Assembly: GCF_001187505.1 (NCBI RefSeq)
Contig: NZ_CP012150.1
Location: 2,976,001-3,040,000 of the forward strand
DNA: 64,000 bases
Direction of reading: 5' to 3'
From: Mycolicibacterium goodii
GTDB taxonomy: Bacteria > Actinomycetota > Actinomycetes > Mycobacteriales > Mycobacteriaceae
The position numbers were made by a program, and so were the translations under genes. Of the stretch, positions 54,770 through 64,000 are shown one piece after another; the first letter of the stretch is position 1, and each line of letters opens with the position of its first letter. The notes below the pieces were generated by a model. It ran no database searches. It was not told the origin of the DNA and saw nothing but the letters and a program-made list of their open reading frames with translations.

Positions 54770-55177
54770 ATGACCGCCATCACCACCACCGCAGGCTCCG
54801 CCAAGACCTCCGACGCACTGCTGCGGCTGGCCATGCGGGCCGACGCGGTGATCGTCGGCATCACCGGCATTGCCCTGCTCGCCGCCGCGGGCTGGTTCTC
54901 GGAACTGACCGGTCTGCCGGTCGCGGTCGAATACGGCGTCGGGATCTTCTCGGTCGCCTACGGCATCGCCGTGTTCGCCCTCGCCGCGGTCGAGCGGGTG
55001 CGGCCCGCAGGCATCGGCACCGTCATCGCCAATGCGCTGTGCACGGTGATCGCCGTGGTCGCGGCCGTGGCGATGTCGTTGACCGCCGCGGGCGTCGTCC
55101 TCGTCATCGGCACCGGGCTGTACACCGCGGTGATGGCCGAATGGCAGTTCGTCGGCGTGCGGCGCATCCCGGCGTGA
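54770..55177 (+). CDS. Four-helix membrane protein, tandem copy 2
   Basis: A 135-residue paralog of the protein encoded at 54304-54711, with four membrane helices, the N-terminal DALLRLAMRADAVIVGITG and the C-terminal EWQFVGVRRIPA. AAAAGGAGA lies five bases before the ATG, a stronger site than that of copy 1. The 58-base gap suggests a shared transcript. Small paired integral membrane proteins can form heteromers, but this is only a thought here. Confidence 0.75.
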   Translation: MTAITTTAGSAKTSDALLRLAMRADAVIVGITGIALLAAAGWFSELTGLPVAVEYGVGIFSVAYGIAVFALAAVERVRPAGIGTVIANALCTVIAVVAAVAMSLTAAGVVLVIGTGLYTAVMAEWQFVGVRRIPA

Positions 55178-55252
55178 TTCAGGTAGCCGGCTACGCACGA
55201 CGGCGCGCACGGCCCGGCCCACACTGAAGAAAACCGGGTCAAGGAGGTCGCC

Positions 55253-56764
55253 GTGTCCACTTCAACCGACACCACACCGGAGGTGGACACGTGCGACCTC
55301 TGCATCGTCGGCGCCGGGATCACCGGGATGAACGCACTGTTCGTCGCGAGCCGGTACCTGGGCCGCGATCAGCGGGTGATCCTGATCGACCGGCGCGGCC
55401 GGGTCGGCGGGATGTGGGTCGACACCTACGACTACGTGCGGCTGCACCAGCCGCACCCGATGTTCACCGCCGGTGACATCGAATGGACGTTGGGTCGCGA
55501 ACGCGCGTACCTGGCGACCAAGGGCGAGGTGCTCGCGCACTTCGAGCACTGCCTGGCCGAAATCGGCAGGCGCGTCGCGGTCGACACACGGTTCGGCTGG
55601 GAATTCGTGTCGGACAAGGAGTTCGACGGCGACACCGGTGTGCGGGTGCGGATCGAGTGCCGCGCGCCCGACGGTACGAAGCGGGTCATCGAGGCCGCGC
55701 GCCTGATCAAGGCGTACGGCGTGCGGGTGGTGCCCAACCGGCCCCTGGAGTTGTCCAGCACCCGGGTTCGGTCGGTGTCACCCGACAGTTGTGACGTACG
55801 ACGGGGCGACATCCACGACGGTGACGCCCCGGTGTGGATCATCGGCGGCGGCAAGACCGGGATGGACACCGCACACACCCTCATCACCGATCGGCCGGGC
55901 CGCGAGGTGAATCTCGTTGCCGGGTCGGGAACCTACTTCGCCAGCCGGGACAAGTTCTTCCCGACCGGGATCCGGCGATGGATCGGCGGCCAGACGCTCA
56001 ACTCGATGGCCGAGGAGATGTGTCGCCGCTTCGACGGGACCAACGAGCGTGAGGTCACCGAATGGTTCCGCGGCGAATACGGCGTCTGGCTGACCCCGCA
56101 GACGGGCAACTATCTGCTCGGGGTGCTCTCGGAGGCCGAGAACACGACCATCGCCAAGGGGCTCAGGCAGGTGCTGATGGATCACCTCGTCGACGTCGTC
56201 GATCGGGACGGCGCCGCCGAGATGGTCCTGCGCAGTGGCGCGACCAGGCGCGTCGACGACGGCAGCTGGATCGTCAACTGCACCGGTTACCTGCTCAAGG
56301 GCGACGGGCATCCGTACGAGCCGTACCTCTCGCCGGGGGGATCCGTACTGTCGATCCAACCACGTTCGGCCACAATGCATCTGAACTCCTATGCGGCGTA
56401 CTTCATGACGCATCTGTTCCTCACCGACAAGCTCGCCGACCTGCCGCTGTACGAGGTCGATCTGATCGACCTGTGGCGCGATCACCGGGCGGTGGTGCCC
56501 TTCACGGTGTTCACGCTGGTCCAGTACAACCTGGGGTTGATGGCCGATGTGCTGCCCACCAAGGTGTTCGGTGACTGCGGTCTCGATTTCGCGCGCTGGT
56601 ATCCGTGGCATCGGCGCACCGCGGCAGGCGTGCACTTCATGCGGACCCACCGCCAGGCGAGTCCGCACCTGCGCCGCACGCTCGACACCGTGCACGAACG
56701 GTTCGGGGTGCGGTGCGGCCCCCTGCAACGGCAGGCTAGAGCTTCCGCAGTCGCAGCCGGTTGA
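55253..56764 (+). CDS. FAD-dependent oxidoreductase, flavin monooxygenase-like
   Basis: A 503-residue flavoprotein. The FAD site GAGITGMNA is at about residues 20-28, [18 protein letters not shown] follows as in FMO/BVMO-like proteins, and a second Rossmann motif [10 protein letters not shown] (about residues 198-207) would bind NADPH. NCTGYLL near residue 345 is the ATG-like motif. The Baeyer-Villiger fingerprint is not evident. AAGGAGG precedes the GTG. Its 3-prime end overlaps coaA by 29 bases. Substrate unknown. Confidence 0.75.
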   Translation: MSTSTDTTPEVDTCDLCIVGAGITGMNALFVASRYLGRDQRVILIDRRGRVGGMWVDTYDYVRLHQPHPMFTAGDIEWTLGRERAYLATKGEVLAHFEHCLAEIGRRVAVDTRFGWEFVSDKEFDGDTGVRVRIECRAPDGTKRVIEAARLIKAYGVRVVPNRPLELSSTRVRSVSPDSCDVRRGDIHDGDAPVWIIGGGKTGMDTAHTLITDRPGREVNLVAGSGTYFASRDKFFPTGIRRWIGGQTLNSMAEEMCRRFDGTNEREVTEWFRGEYGVWLTPQTGNYLLGVLSEAENTTIAKGLRQVLMDHLVDVVDRDGAAEMVLRSGATRRVDDGSWIVNCTGYLLKGDGHPYEPYLSPGGSVLSIQPRSATMHLNSYAAYFMTHLFLTDKLADLPLYEVDLIDLWRDHRAVVPFTVFTLVQYNLGLMADVLPTKVFGDCGLDFARWYPWHRRTAAGVHFMRTHRQASPHLRRTLDTVHERFGVRCGPLQRQARASAVAAG

Positions 56765-57674
56765 TCGAGTGGTCGGCGTCCTTGCGCAGCACCAGCGTCG
56801 CGCGGGGACGGGTCGGCAGGATGTTCTCGATCAGGTTGGGGCGGTTGATCGAATGCCAGATGTCACGTGCGGCGAACACGGCCTGCTCGTCGGTCAGCGT
56901 CGAGTAGCTGTGGAAGTGTGAGGCCGGGTCGGCGAACGCCGTCGAGCGCATGGTGAGAAACCGCGAGATGTACCACTGCTCGATGTCCTCGATGCGGGCG
57001 TCGACGTACACCGAGAAGTCGAACAGGTCCGAGACCATGAGCGCCGGGCCGGTCTGCAGGACGTTGAGCCCTTCGAGGATCAGGATGTCGGGCTGCCGGA
57101 CGATCTGGTACTCGCCGGGCACGATGTCGTACAGCAGGTGTGAGTACACGGGTGCGGCGGCCTCGTCGGCACCGGACTTCACCGACGTCACGAACCGCAT
57201 CAGCGCGCGGCGGTCGTAGCTCTCGGGAAAGCCCTTGCGGTGCATGAGGTTGCGCCGCGCCAGTTCGGCGTTGGGGTACAGGAACCCATCGGTGGTGACC
57301 AGGTCGACGCGTGGATGGTGTTCCCAGCGCGCCAACAGGGCCTGCAGCACGCGCGCGGTGGTCGACTTACCGACCGCGACGCTGCCCGCGACCCCGATGA
57401 TGAACGGCACCGGGCGATCCGGGTTCTGCTGGGGTTCACCGAGGAACTCCGCGGTTGCGGCGAACAGCCGTTGCCTGGCCGCCACCTGCAGGTGGATCAG
57501 TCGGGCGAGCGGCAGGTAGACCTCCTCGACCTCGAGGAGGTCGAGTTTCTCACCCATACCGCGCAGGCGCACCAGTTCGTCTTCGGAGAGCTTGAGCGGT
57601 GTCGACATACGCAGGGAACGCCATTGACTTCGGTCGAACTCCACATAGGGGCTCGGCTCGCTGGGCCGCGGCAT
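56736..57674 (-). CDS. coaA: Pantothenate kinase, type I
   Basis: A 312-residue CoaA, which phosphorylates pantothenate in the first step of CoA synthesis. The P-loop [11 protein letters not shown] is at residues 94-104. [13 protein letters not shown] and [10 protein letters not shown] are typical of the prokaryotic type I enzyme. The length equals M. tuberculosis CoaA (Rv1092c). The start at 57674 leaves only 30 bases to the divergent DUF885 gene, so the promoters overlap. Confidence 0.95.
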   Translation of the reverse strand: MPRPSEPSPYVEFDRSQWRSLRMSTPLKLSEDELVRLRGMGEKLDLLEVEEVYLPLARLIHLQVAARQRLFAATAEFLGEPQQNPDRPVPFIIGVAGSVAVGKSTTARVLQALLARWEHHPRVDLVTTDGFLYPNAELARRNLMHRKGFPESYDRRALMRFVTSVKSGADEAAAPVYSHLLYDIVPGEYQIVRQPDILILEGLNVLQTGPALMVSDLFDFSVYVDARIEDIEQWYISRFLTMRSTAFADPASHFHSYSTLTDEQAVFAARDIWHSINRPNLIENILPTRPRATLVLRKDADHSINRLRLRKL

Positions 57675-57691
57675 TCGGTCAGTCTTGCATT

Positions 57692-57697
57692 TACGGT
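57692..57697 (+). promoter_or_regulatory. Leaderless-type -10 box of the DUF885 gene
   Basis: TACGGT ends 7 bases before ATG 57705, inside the 30-bp gap between divergent genes. Confidence 0.45.
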
Positions 57698-57704
57698 TGA
57701 GGGC

Positions 57705-59000
57705 ATGGGTAACGGGATGGGATTTTCCACGGGCGGTGGCGACGACGCACGGTCGGGCAGCGGCACCGACACGGCCGCGCTGATCCGCGAGTATCTGCTG
57801 CTCGGCCTGCGCTTCGACCGCATCGAGCAGGGCTACGTCGACTCCTTCACCGGCGACCCGGCACTGCGGCGCATCGTCGAGAACGAACCCGCACCCGACC
57901 CGGCCGACCTGGCGCGGCAGGCCGATCGGCTGCTCACCCAGATCCCCGACGATCTGGAACCCGACCGTGCGGCCTACATCGCCTCGCACCTGCGCGCGCT
58001 GAGCTTCGCGGGCCGCAAGTTCGCGGGGGAGAACCTGGGATTCGTCGACGAGGTCGAGGCCTACTTCGACGTGCGCATCACCAAGGGCGACCCCGAGCGC
58101 TACCGCGAGGCCCATGCGCGCCTCGACGAGGCGCTGGGCGGCACCGGGCCGCTGGCCGACCGGATCCAGGCGCACCGCAGCGCCGAGGAGATCCCGCCGC
58201 AGCGGCTCGAGGAGTGCATCCACGCGTTCTCGTCGGCGCTGCGCGACCGCGTACGCGCCGAATACCCGCTGCCGGAATCCGAGCTGATCACCTACGAGGT
58301 GGTCACCGACAAGCCGTGGTCGGGGTTCAACTACTACCTGGGCGACTACAAGTCCACCGTCGCGGTCAACGCCGACCTCAAACAGCAGATGGCGAACCTG
58401 CCGCGGCTGGTCGCCCACGAGTCCTACCCGGGCCACCACACCGAGCACTGCCGCAAGGAACTCGGCCTGGTGGAGGGCAGGAACCAGCAGGAACAGACGA
58501 TCTTTCTGGTCAACACCCCGCAGTGTCTGATGGCCGAGGGCCTGGCCGACCTCGCGCTGTACGCGGCGATCGGGCCGGGGACGAACGGGGCGACGGCAGA
58601 CGGACCGGGCTGGGGCACCTGGGCCCAGGAGATCTACGCCGACCTGGGCCTGCGGTTCGACGGCGAACGCGCCGAGAAGATCTCCGAGGCGACGGCCGCG
58701 CTGGCCGACGTGCGTCAGGACGCCGCGATCATGCTGCACGACGAGCACCGCGACGTCGACGATGTCGTCGCGTACCTGCGGCGCTGGCTGCTGGTCAACG
58801 ACGAACGGGCCCGTCAGATGTTGCGGTTCCTCTCCTCGCCGCTGTGGCGGGCCTACACCAGCACCTACATCGAGGGTTACCGGCTGCTCAGGGCCTGGCT
58901 GGACGCCCGGCCGTCGGGCGTCGGTCTCACCGAACGGTTCGGCCGGCTGCTCGACGAGCCGCTGATCCCGTCGACGCTGCGGGCCGAACTGGCTGCCTGA
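57705..59000 (+). CDS. DUF885 metalloprotease-like protein
   Basis: A 431-residue mostly helical protein. [11 protein letters not shown] at about residues 238-248 is an HExxxHH-like zinc motif of the DUF885 family, and a downstream [10 protein letters not shown] may supply a further ligand. The rest shows the family pattern ([18 protein letters not shown]). Relatives look like M3-type peptidases, but the scissile substrate is unknown. An ATG at 57717 is an alternative start. No signal peptide is seen. Confidence 0.78.
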   Translation: MGNGMGFSTGGGDDARSGSGTDTAALIREYLLLGLRFDRIEQGYVDSFTGDPALRRIVENEPAPDPADLARQADRLLTQIPDDLEPDRAAYIASHLRALSFAGRKFAGENLGFVDEVEAYFDVRITKGDPERYREAHARLDEALGGTGPLADRIQAHRSAEEIPPQRLEECIHAFSSALRDRVRAEYPLPESELITYEVVTDKPWSGFNYYLGDYKSTVAVNADLKQQMANLPRLVAHESYPGHHTEHCRKELGLVEGRNQQEQTIFLVNTPQCLMAEGLADLALYAAIGPGTNGATADGPGWGTWAQEIYADLGLRFDGERAEKISEATAALADVRQDAAIMLHDEHRDVDDVVAYLRRWLLVNDERARQMLRFLSSPLWRAYTSTYIEGYRLLRAWLDARPSGVGLTERFGRLLDEPLIPSTLRAELAA

Positions 59001-59030
59001 CCTCGCCGGTAGAGGTCCGCAGGTCGGAGA

Positions 59031-59036
59031 TAGGCT
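59031..59036 (+). promoter_or_regulatory. Leaderless-type -10 box of glyA
   Basis: TAGGCT ends 7 bases before ATG 59044. It rules against the GTG at 59038, which would precede the transcription start. Confidence 0.55.
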
Positions 59037-59043
59037 TGTGGCC

Positions 59044-60528
59044 ATGGCTGCAGACCCGTCGTCCACATCCCCTTCGGTGCCCGCCGCTGACGGTGCCGAC
59101 TATGCCGACACCGCCAGCGCCGCCTACCGGGCCGCGTTGCAGGTCATCGAATCCGTGGAGCCCAGGGTCGCCGCGGCCACCCGCAAAGAACTTGCCGACC
59201 AACGCGATTCGCTGAAGCTCATCGCGAGCGAGAACTATGCCTCCCCGGCCGTGCTGCTGACCATGGGCACGTGGTTGTCCGACAAGTACGCCGAGGGCAC
59301 CATCGGCCACCGCTTCTACGCAGGCTGCCAGAACGTCGACACCGTCGAGAGCGTCGCCGCCGAGCACGCCAGGGAACTGTTCGGCGCGCCCTATGCGTAC
59401 GTGCAGCCGCACTCGGGCATCGACGCCAACCTGGTTGCCTTCTGGGCCATCCTGGCCACCCGCGTCGAGGCGCCCGAGCTGGCCAATCTCGGCGCCAAGC
59501 ACGTCAACGACCTGTCCGAGGCGGACTGGGAGACCCTGCGCAACAAGCTCGGCAACCAGCGGCTGCTCGGCATGTCGCTGGACGCGGGCGGGCACCTCAC
59601 GCACGGCTTCCGGCCCAACATCTCCGGCAAGATGTTCCACCAGCGCAGCTACGGCACCAACCCCGAGACCGGGTTCCTCGACTACGACGCCGTCGCCGCG
59701 GCCGCGCGCGAGTTCAAGCCGCTGGTGCTGGTTGCCGGGTATTCGGCCTATCCGCGCCGGGTCAACTTCGCCAAGATGCGCGAGATCGCCGACGAGGTCG
59801 GGGCAACGCTCATGGTCGACATGGCTCACTTCGCGGGCCTGGTGGCGGGCAAGGTCTTCACCGGTGACGAGGATCCGGTGCCGCATGCGCACGTCACCAC
59901 CACCACCACACACAAGTCGCTGCGCGGACCGCGCGGCGGCATGGTGCTCGCCACCGAGGAGTACGCGCCCGCGGTCGACAAGGGCTGCCCGATGGTGCTC
60001 GGCGGGCCGCTGAGCCACGTGATGGCCGCCAAGGCGGTGGCGCTGGCCGAGGCGCGCCAGCCCGCGTTCGGGAAGTACGCGCAGCAGGTCGCCGACAACG
60101 CGCAGGCCCTGGCCGACGGCTTCATCAAGCGCGACGCGGGCCTGGTGACCGGCGGCACCGACAACCACATCGTGCTGCTGGACGTGACCTCGTTCGGCCT
60201 GACCGGCCGCCAGGCCGAGTCGGCGCTGCTCGACGCGGGCATCGTCACCAACCGCAACTCGATCCCGGCCGATCCCAACGGCGCGTGGTACACCAGCGGC
60301 ATCCGCCTCGGCACGCCCGCGCTCACCAGCCGAGGGTTCGGTGCCGACGAGTTCGACCGCGTCGCCGAGCTGATCGTCGAGGTGCTGAGCAACACCCAGC
60401 CAGAGGGGTCGGCAGGGTCTGTTTCCAAGGCCAAGTACAAGCTCACCGACGGCACCGCCGACCGGGTGCACGCGGCCGCGTCCGAGCTGCTCTCGGCCAA
60501 CCCGCTGTACCCGGGCCTGACGCTCTGA
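59044..60528 (+). CDS. glyA: Serine hydroxymethyltransferase, long form
   Basis: A 494-residue PLP enzyme that makes glycine and methylene-tetrahydrofolate from serine. Schiff-base Lys291 is in [37 protein letters not shown] and [16 protein letters not shown] are family marks. It is about 70 residues longer than common bacterial GlyA (about 417-426). Extra material lies at the N-terminus (about 35 residues) and in an insert at about residues 141-172, as in the long class known from chlamydiae and some actinobacteria. It occupies the glyA1 (Rv1093) locus. Confidence 0.9.
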   Translation: MAADPSSTSPSVPAADGADYADTASAAYRAALQVIESVEPRVAAATRKELADQRDSLKLIASENYASPAVLLTMGTWLSDKYAEGTIGHRFYAGCQNVDTVESVAAEHARELFGAPYAYVQPHSGIDANLVAFWAILATRVEAPELANLGAKHVNDLSEADWETLRNKLGNQRLLGMSLDAGGHLTHGFRPNISGKMFHQRSYGTNPETGFLDYDAVAAAAREFKPLVLVAGYSAYPRRVNFAKMREIADEVGATLMVDMAHFAGLVAGKVFTGDEDPVPHAHVTTTTTHKSLRGPRGGMVLATEEYAPAVDKGCPMVLGGPLSHVMAAKAVALAEARQPAFGKYAQQVADNAQALADGFIKRDAGLVTGGTDNHIVLLDVTSFGLTGRQAESALLDAGIVTNRNSIPADPNGAWYTSGIRLGTPALTSRGFGADEFDRVAELIVEVLSNTQPEGSAGSVSKAKYKLTDGTADRVHAAASELLSANPLYPGLTL

Positions 60529-60590
60529 GCTGCGCACAGCACGTCGCCGGGACACGCCGACCCGATTTCGAGAAATGTGTGAACTCGGGT

Positions 60591-60596
60591 TACAGT
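60591..60596 (+). promoter_or_regulatory. Leaderless-type -10 box of desA2
   Basis: TACAGT ends 7 bases before ATG 60604, and there is no ribosome site. Confidence 0.55.
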
Positions 60597-60603
60597 TACT
60601 TTC

Positions 60604-61431
60604 ATGGCACAGAAACCTGTCGCTAATGCGCTGACTGTCGAGCTCGAGCCGGTCGTGGCCGGCGAGATGCGTCGTCATCTGGACACCGAGGATCTCTGGT
60701 ACGCGCACGACTACGTGCCGTTCGACCAGGGCGAGAACTTCGCGTTCCTCGGCGGCACGGACTGGGATCCGTCGCAGGTGACCCTGCCCAAGAGCATCAC
60801 CGACGCCCTGGAGATCCTGCTGATCACCAAGGACAACCTCGCCGGCTACCACCGCGAGCTCGTCGAGCACTTCATCCTCGAAGACCAGTGGGGTCGCTTC
60901 CTGGGCCGCTGGACCGCCGAGGAGCACCTGCACGCCGTCGCGCTGCGCAACTATCTCGTGGTGACCCGCGAGATCGACCCGGCCGCCAACGAGGACGTGC
61001 GCGTCGAGCACGTCATGAAGGGCTACCGGGCCGACCGCTTCAGCCAGATCGAGACGCTGGTGTTCATGGCGTTCTTCGAACGCTCGCACGCGGTGTTCTG
61101 CCGCAATCTGCAGGCGCAGATCACCGAGCCCGTGCTGGCCGATTTGACGGGCCGCATCGCGACCGACGAGGAGCGTCACGAGGAGTTCTTCGCCAACCTC
61201 GTCGGCTATCTGCTGGACAAGCACCGCGACGAGACCGTCGAGGCCATCGCGGCCCGCGCGGCGGGCATCGACGTGATCGGCGCGGACATCACCGCGTACC
61301 AGGACAAGGTCGCCAACGTCGCCGAGGCGGGCATCTTCGACCGGACCACGCTGCAGAAGGTGGTCTCCGATCGGATCACGGCGTGGGGCCTGGCCGACGA
61401 GGCCGCGCTGAAGGACTTCGTCCAGGCGTGA
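60604..61431 (+). CDS. desA2: Acyl-[ACP] desaturase DesA2
   Basis: A 275-residue diiron desaturase-like protein. Candidate iron ligands lie in RWTAEEHLHAVALRNY (ExxH, about residue 104), FERSHAVFCRN and DEERHEEFF (ExxH, about residue 194). The protein is related to stearoyl-ACP desaturase and is thought to act in mycolic acid synthesis. The length equals Rv1094. A 38-codon frame with a signal-like sequence starts within the stop codon. Confidence 0.9.
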   Translation: MAQKPVANALTVELEPVVAGEMRRHLDTEDLWYAHDYVPFDQGENFAFLGGTDWDPSQVTLPKSITDALEILLITKDNLAGYHRELVEHFILEDQWGRFLGRWTAEEHLHAVALRNYLVVTREIDPAANEDVRVEHVMKGYRADRFSQIETLVFMAFFERSHAVFCRNLQAQITEPVLADLTGRIATDEERHEEFFANLVGYLLDKHRDETVEAIAARAAGIDVIGADITAYQDKVANVAEAGIFDRTTLQKVVSDRITAWGLADEAALKDFVQA

Positions 61432-61609
61432 TGCTCGGCCGGCTGTGTCGTCAGTCAGACATGTCAGTCACTTTTATCACTGCGGTCACTGCAGTCACTG
61501 TGGCGGGCCCGGCGCACGCGCAAAGTTCATCTGTGCGTAACGCGTAAGCCGTCGAACACGCGGCGCGCCAGCAAGCAACGCCGCGGTGGCGGTAGTAGCG
61601 TCGAAGTCG
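61432..61609. other. Intergenic region before phoAT with 9-bp repeats
   Basis: Three consecutive 9-bp units, CACTGCGGT, CACTGCAGT and CACTGTGGC, lie at about 61479-61505. A 38-codon open frame (61431-61547) overlaps the desA2 stop by one base and would encode a signal-peptide-like sequence ending in PAHAQ, with a stop seven codons later. I do not call it a gene. Confidence 0.4.
61596..61601 (+). promoter_or_regulatory. -10 box of the phoAT-phoH2 operon
   Basis: TAGCGT ends 8 bases before the ATG at 61610, consistent with a leaderless operon start. Confidence 0.5.
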
Positions 61610-61750
61610 ATGGCTAGCGACCTGCTCTGCTGTCCGGGCGGTACCGATCGTTTCGATCACGAAAGGACCGGCCCCGGTCCTGCCGCAGTGTCCACCGAGC
61701 AATTCGTGTGGGGCCGCATGAAGAGCGCCGTTCCTAGGAGCGCCACGTGA
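61610..61750 (+). CDS. phoAT: PhoAT, small antitoxin-like protein upstream of phoH2
   Basis: A 46-codon gene whose stop TGA overlaps the phoH2 GTG by four bases (GTGA). The peptide ([20 protein letters not shown]...) has two adjacent cysteines near the start, a charged middle and a basic C-terminus. In M. smegmatis and M. tuberculosis a short phoAT gene in this position is reported to be co-transcribed with phoH2 and to relieve its toxicity. Here the leaderless-type -10 and the overlap support the call. Longer upstream starts cannot be excluded. Confidence 0.7.
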   Translation: MASDLLCCPGGTDRFDHERTGPGPAAVSTEQFVWGRMKSAVPRSAT

Positions 61751-63060
61751 CTGAGCAAGCTGTCCGTACCTATGTGCTCGACACCTCGGTGTTGCTGTCA
61801 GATCCCTGGGCATGCACCCGATTCGCCGAGCACGAGGTAGTGGTCCCGCTGGTCGTCATCAGTGAGTTGGAGGCCAAACGGCACCACCACGAACTCGGCT
61901 GGTTCGCGCGGCAGGCGCTGCGGATGTTCGACGACATGCGACTCGAACACGGACGGCTGGATCAGCCCGTTCCGGTTGGGACACAGGGCGGGACACTGCA
62001 CGTCGAGCTGAACCACAGCGATCCGGCGGTGCTGCCCGCCGGGTTCCGCACCGACAGCAACGACGCCAGAATCCTCACGGTCGCGGCCAATCTCGCCGCC
62101 GAGGGCAAACACGTCACCCTCGTGAGCAAGGACATCCCGCTGCGCGTCAAGGCCGGCGCGGTGGGCCTCGCGGCCGACGAATACCACGCGCAGGACGTCG
62201 TGGTGTCCGGGTGGACCGGGATGACCGAGATGGACGTCTCAGGCGAGGACATCGACACGCTGTTCGCCGACGGTGAGATCGACCTGGCCGAGGCCCGGGA
62301 TCTGCCGTGCCACACCGGTATCCGGCTGCTCGGCGGAACATCGCATGCGCTGGGCCGGGTGAACGCGGCCAAGCGGGTGCAGCTGGTGCGAGGCGATCGC
62401 GAGGTGTTCGGCCTGCGGGGAAGGTCGGCCGAACAGCGCGTCGCCCTCGATCTGCTGCTCGACGAGTCCGTCGGCATCGTGTCGCTGGGCGGCAAGGCAG
62501 GCACCGGCAAGTCGGCGCTCGCGCTGTGCGCGGGCCTGGAAGCCGTGCTGGAACGCCGCACACAGCGCAAGGTGGTGGTGTTCCGCCCGCTCTACGCCGT
62601 CGGCGGGCAGGATCTCGGCTACCTGCCCGGCAGCGAGAGCGAGAAGATGGGCCCGTGGGCGCAGGCGGTGTTCGACACCCTCGAAGGTCTCGCGAGCCCG
62701 GCGGTGCTCGACGAGGTGCTCTCCCGCGGCATGCTGGAAGTGCTTCCCCTGACCCACATCCGGGGCCGCTCGCTGCACGACTCGTTCGTGATCGTCGACG
62801 AGGCGCAGTCCCTGGAACGCAATGTGCTGCTGACCGTGCTGTCCCGGCTCGGGGCCGGATCGCGCGTGGTGCTCACCCACGACGTCGCCCAGCGCGACAA
62901 CCTGCGGGTGGGACGCCACGACGGAGTCGCCGCGGTGATCGAGAAACTCAAGGGCCACCCGCTGTTCGCCCATGTGACGCTGCAGCGCAGCGAACGCTCA
63001 CCGATCGCCGCGCTGGTCACCGAGATGCTCGAGGAGATCAGCCCGGGCGCTCTTCCGTGA
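61747..63060 (+). CDS. phoH2: PhoH2, PIN-domain RNase fused to PhoH ATPase/helicase
   Basis: A 437-residue fusion. The PIN domain (residues 1 to about 150) has the acidic active-site pattern [19 protein letters not shown] and TDSNDARIL. The PhoH domain (about residues 230-437) has Walker [13 protein letters not shown] (about residue 247) and Walker [12 protein letters not shown]. Mycobacterial PhoH2 is known as a sequence-specific RNA helicase and RNase. GTG 61747 overlaps phoAT by four bases, which suggests coupled translation. Confidence 0.93.
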   Translation: MTEQAVRTYVLDTSVLLSDPWACTRFAEHEVVVPLVVISELEAKRHHHELGWFARQALRMFDDMRLEHGRLDQPVPVGTQGGTLHVELNHSDPAVLPAGFRTDSNDARILTVAANLAAEGKHVTLVSKDIPLRVKAGAVGLAADEYHAQDVVVSGWTGMTEMDVSGEDIDTLFADGEIDLAEARDLPCHTGIRLLGGTSHALGRVNAAKRVQLVRGDREVFGLRGRSAEQRVALDLLLDESVGIVSLGGKAGTGKSALALCAGLEAVLERRTQRKVVVFRPLYAVGGQDLGYLPGSESEKMGPWAQAVFDTLEGLASPAVLDEVLSRGMLEVLPLTHIRGRSLHDSFVIVDEAQSLERNVLLTVLSRLGAGSRVVLTHDVAQRDNLRVGRHDGVAAVIEKLKGHPLFAHVTLQRSERSPIAALVTEMLEEISPGALP

Positions 63061-63078
63061 CCGCACCGCCGTGACCGG

Positions 63079-63084
63079 TAGGCT
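63079..63084 (+). promoter_or_regulatory. Leaderless-type -10 box of the deacetylase gene
   Basis: TAGGCT ends 6 bases before GTG 63091. Confidence 0.5.
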
Positions 63085-63090
63085 GCGCAG

Positions 63091-63975
63091 GTGGCCGGCA
63101 CCGCATTCCGACAATCCTGGCGATGGACCGTCATCGGTGTCGTCGCCGCGGTCGCGGTGCTGGTCGTCGGCGGCCTCACCGGGCGCATCCACCGCGCAGA
63201 CGCCGACGACATCGACTGCTCGGTGGCGCGGTGCGTCGCGTTCACCTTCGACGACGGGCCCGGCCCGTACACCGACCGCCTGCTGAAGATCCTCAAGGAC
63301 AACGACGCCAAGGCGACGTTCTTCCTGATCGGCAACAAGGTCGCGGCCAATCCCGAAGGCGCAAGACGCATCGCCGATGCAGGCATGGAGATCGGCAGTC
63401 ACACGTGGGAACACCCCAACATGACCACGATCCCGCGCGAGGACATCCCGGCACAGTTCAGCCGTGCCAGCGACGCGATCGAGGCGGCCACCGGGACGCG
63501 GCCCAAGCTGGTGCGCACCGCGGGCGGTCTGGTCGACGACGTCGTGCTCGCCGAGGCGGGCAGGCAGGGACTGGCCGACATCAACTGGGATGTGATCCCG
63601 TTCGACTGGGCCAACGATTCGAACACGGCCGCAACGCGTTACATGCTGATGACCCAGATCAGGCCGGGTTCGGTGGTGCTGTTGCACGACGTGTACTCCT
63701 CGACGGTGGATCTGGTCGAGCAGTTCATCCCGGTGCTCAAGGCCAACGACTACCATCTGGTGACCGTCACCCACCTGATCGGGGAACGCGCCCCGGGCAG
63801 CAGCTACGGCGGCCGCGAGAACGGCCCGCCGGTCGCGCCGGGGGAGGGGTTGCGGGACATCCCGCCCGAGGACATCCCCACCCTGCCCGCCACACCGTCG
63901 CCGCCGCCGATGCCCAACTTCCCGATCACCGACATCCCCAACGCGAACTCGGGTGGCCCGAACAACGGTGCGTGA
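63091..63975 (+). CDS. Polysaccharide deacetylase (Rv1096-like)
   Basis: A 294-residue NodB-fold enzyme with an N-terminal anchor or signal helix (about residues 12-30). Motif 1 is TFDDGP (catalytic and metal Asp), motif 2 SHTWEHPN (two metal His), and motif 5 LLHDVY. Motif 3 reads RTAGG where RxPxG is usual. The tail after residue 245 is Pro-rich and disordered. It probably removes acetyl groups from peptidoglycan, as reported for Rv1096. It lies 30 bases after phoH2 on the same strand. Confidence 0.87.
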   Translation: MAGTAFRQSWRWTVIGVVAAVAVLVVGGLTGRIHRADADDIDCSVARCVAFTFDDGPGPYTDRLLKILKDNDAKATFFLIGNKVAANPEGARRIADAGMEIGSHTWEHPNMTTIPREDIPAQFSRASDAIEAATGTRPKLVRTAGGLVDDVVLAEAGRQGLADINWDVIPFDWANDSNTAATRYMLMTQIRPGSVVLLHDVYSSTVDLVEQFIPVLKANDYHLVTVTHLIGERAPGSSYGGRENGPPVAPGEGLRDIPPEDIPTLPATPSPPPMPNFPITDIPNANSGGPNNGA

Positions 63976-64000
63976 CACTGAGACCGGGATCGCATCAGCT

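Noticed and set aside
56736..59066. A 776-codon open frame on the minus strand running across coaA and the DUF885 gene
   Set aside because: Only the 3-prime part is CoaA; the rest is the antisense of the DUF885 gene and exists because GC-rich codons leave few stops.
58927..61224. A 765-codon minus-strand frame over glyA and desA2
   Set aside because: Antisense shadow of two well-recognised genes; low-complexity translation with no domain.

Overview
The window looks like the chromosome of a fast-growing mycobacterium, most like Mycolicibacterium smegmatis. It is GC-rich throughout, uses many GTG starts, and codes densely on both strands. From about 20.5 kb to the right end the gene order follows, with small insertions, the Mycobacterium tuberculosis stretch Rv1058-Rv1096 as I recall it: fadD14, Rv1059, two patatins, lpqV, Rv1065-1066, Rv1069c, echA8-echA9, Rv1072, fadA3, a lipase, lipU, cbs, pra, metB, greA, Rv1081c, mca, Rv1083-1086, coaA, glyA, desA2, phoH2 and Rv1096. 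The species call and the synteny come from memory of these families, not from a search.

The left third (1-20.4 kb) is more accessory. It holds an OlsB-like N-acyltransferase, a GjpA-like secreted protein behind two similar 18-bp palindromes, an AhpD-type enzyme, a polar amino acid ABC transporter, an amidase with a peptidoglycan-binding tail, and a beta-propeller protein. A CitA/CitB-type two-component system, a PutP symporter and a DctA carrier follow; dctA has a Crp-like GTGA-N6-TCAC site upstream. An oxalate-degradation pair (oxcA and fadD7, divergent) comes next. It is flanked in mirror symmetry by small secreted Gly/His-rich proteins and then by members of a small two-cysteine secreted family. 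A third member of that family lies at 3.2-3.6 kb.

The syntenic part combines lipid and acyl-CoA metabolism (FadD14, EchA8, EchA9, FadA3, a FadE, patatins, lipases, DesA2), sulfur and thiol chemistry (cysteine dioxygenase, rhodanese, Cbs, MetB, mycothiol conjugate amidase), CoA and one-carbon supply (CoaA, GlyA), an isoprenoid synthase and the PhoAT-PhoH2 toxin-antitoxin/helicase operon. Additions relative to M. tuberculosis include purT, an alcohol dehydrogenase, a CocE-type hydrolase with a TetR regulator, a frameshifted acyl-CoA dehydrogenase next to metB, and two tandem four-helix membrane protein paralogs. The glyA at the conserved locus is of an unusually long (494-residue) class.

Many genes have a TANNNT -10 box 6-9 bases before the start codon, the arrangement expected of leaderless or near-leaderless mycobacterial mRNAs. 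I saw no tRNA, rRNA, CRISPR array, insertion sequence or prophage.
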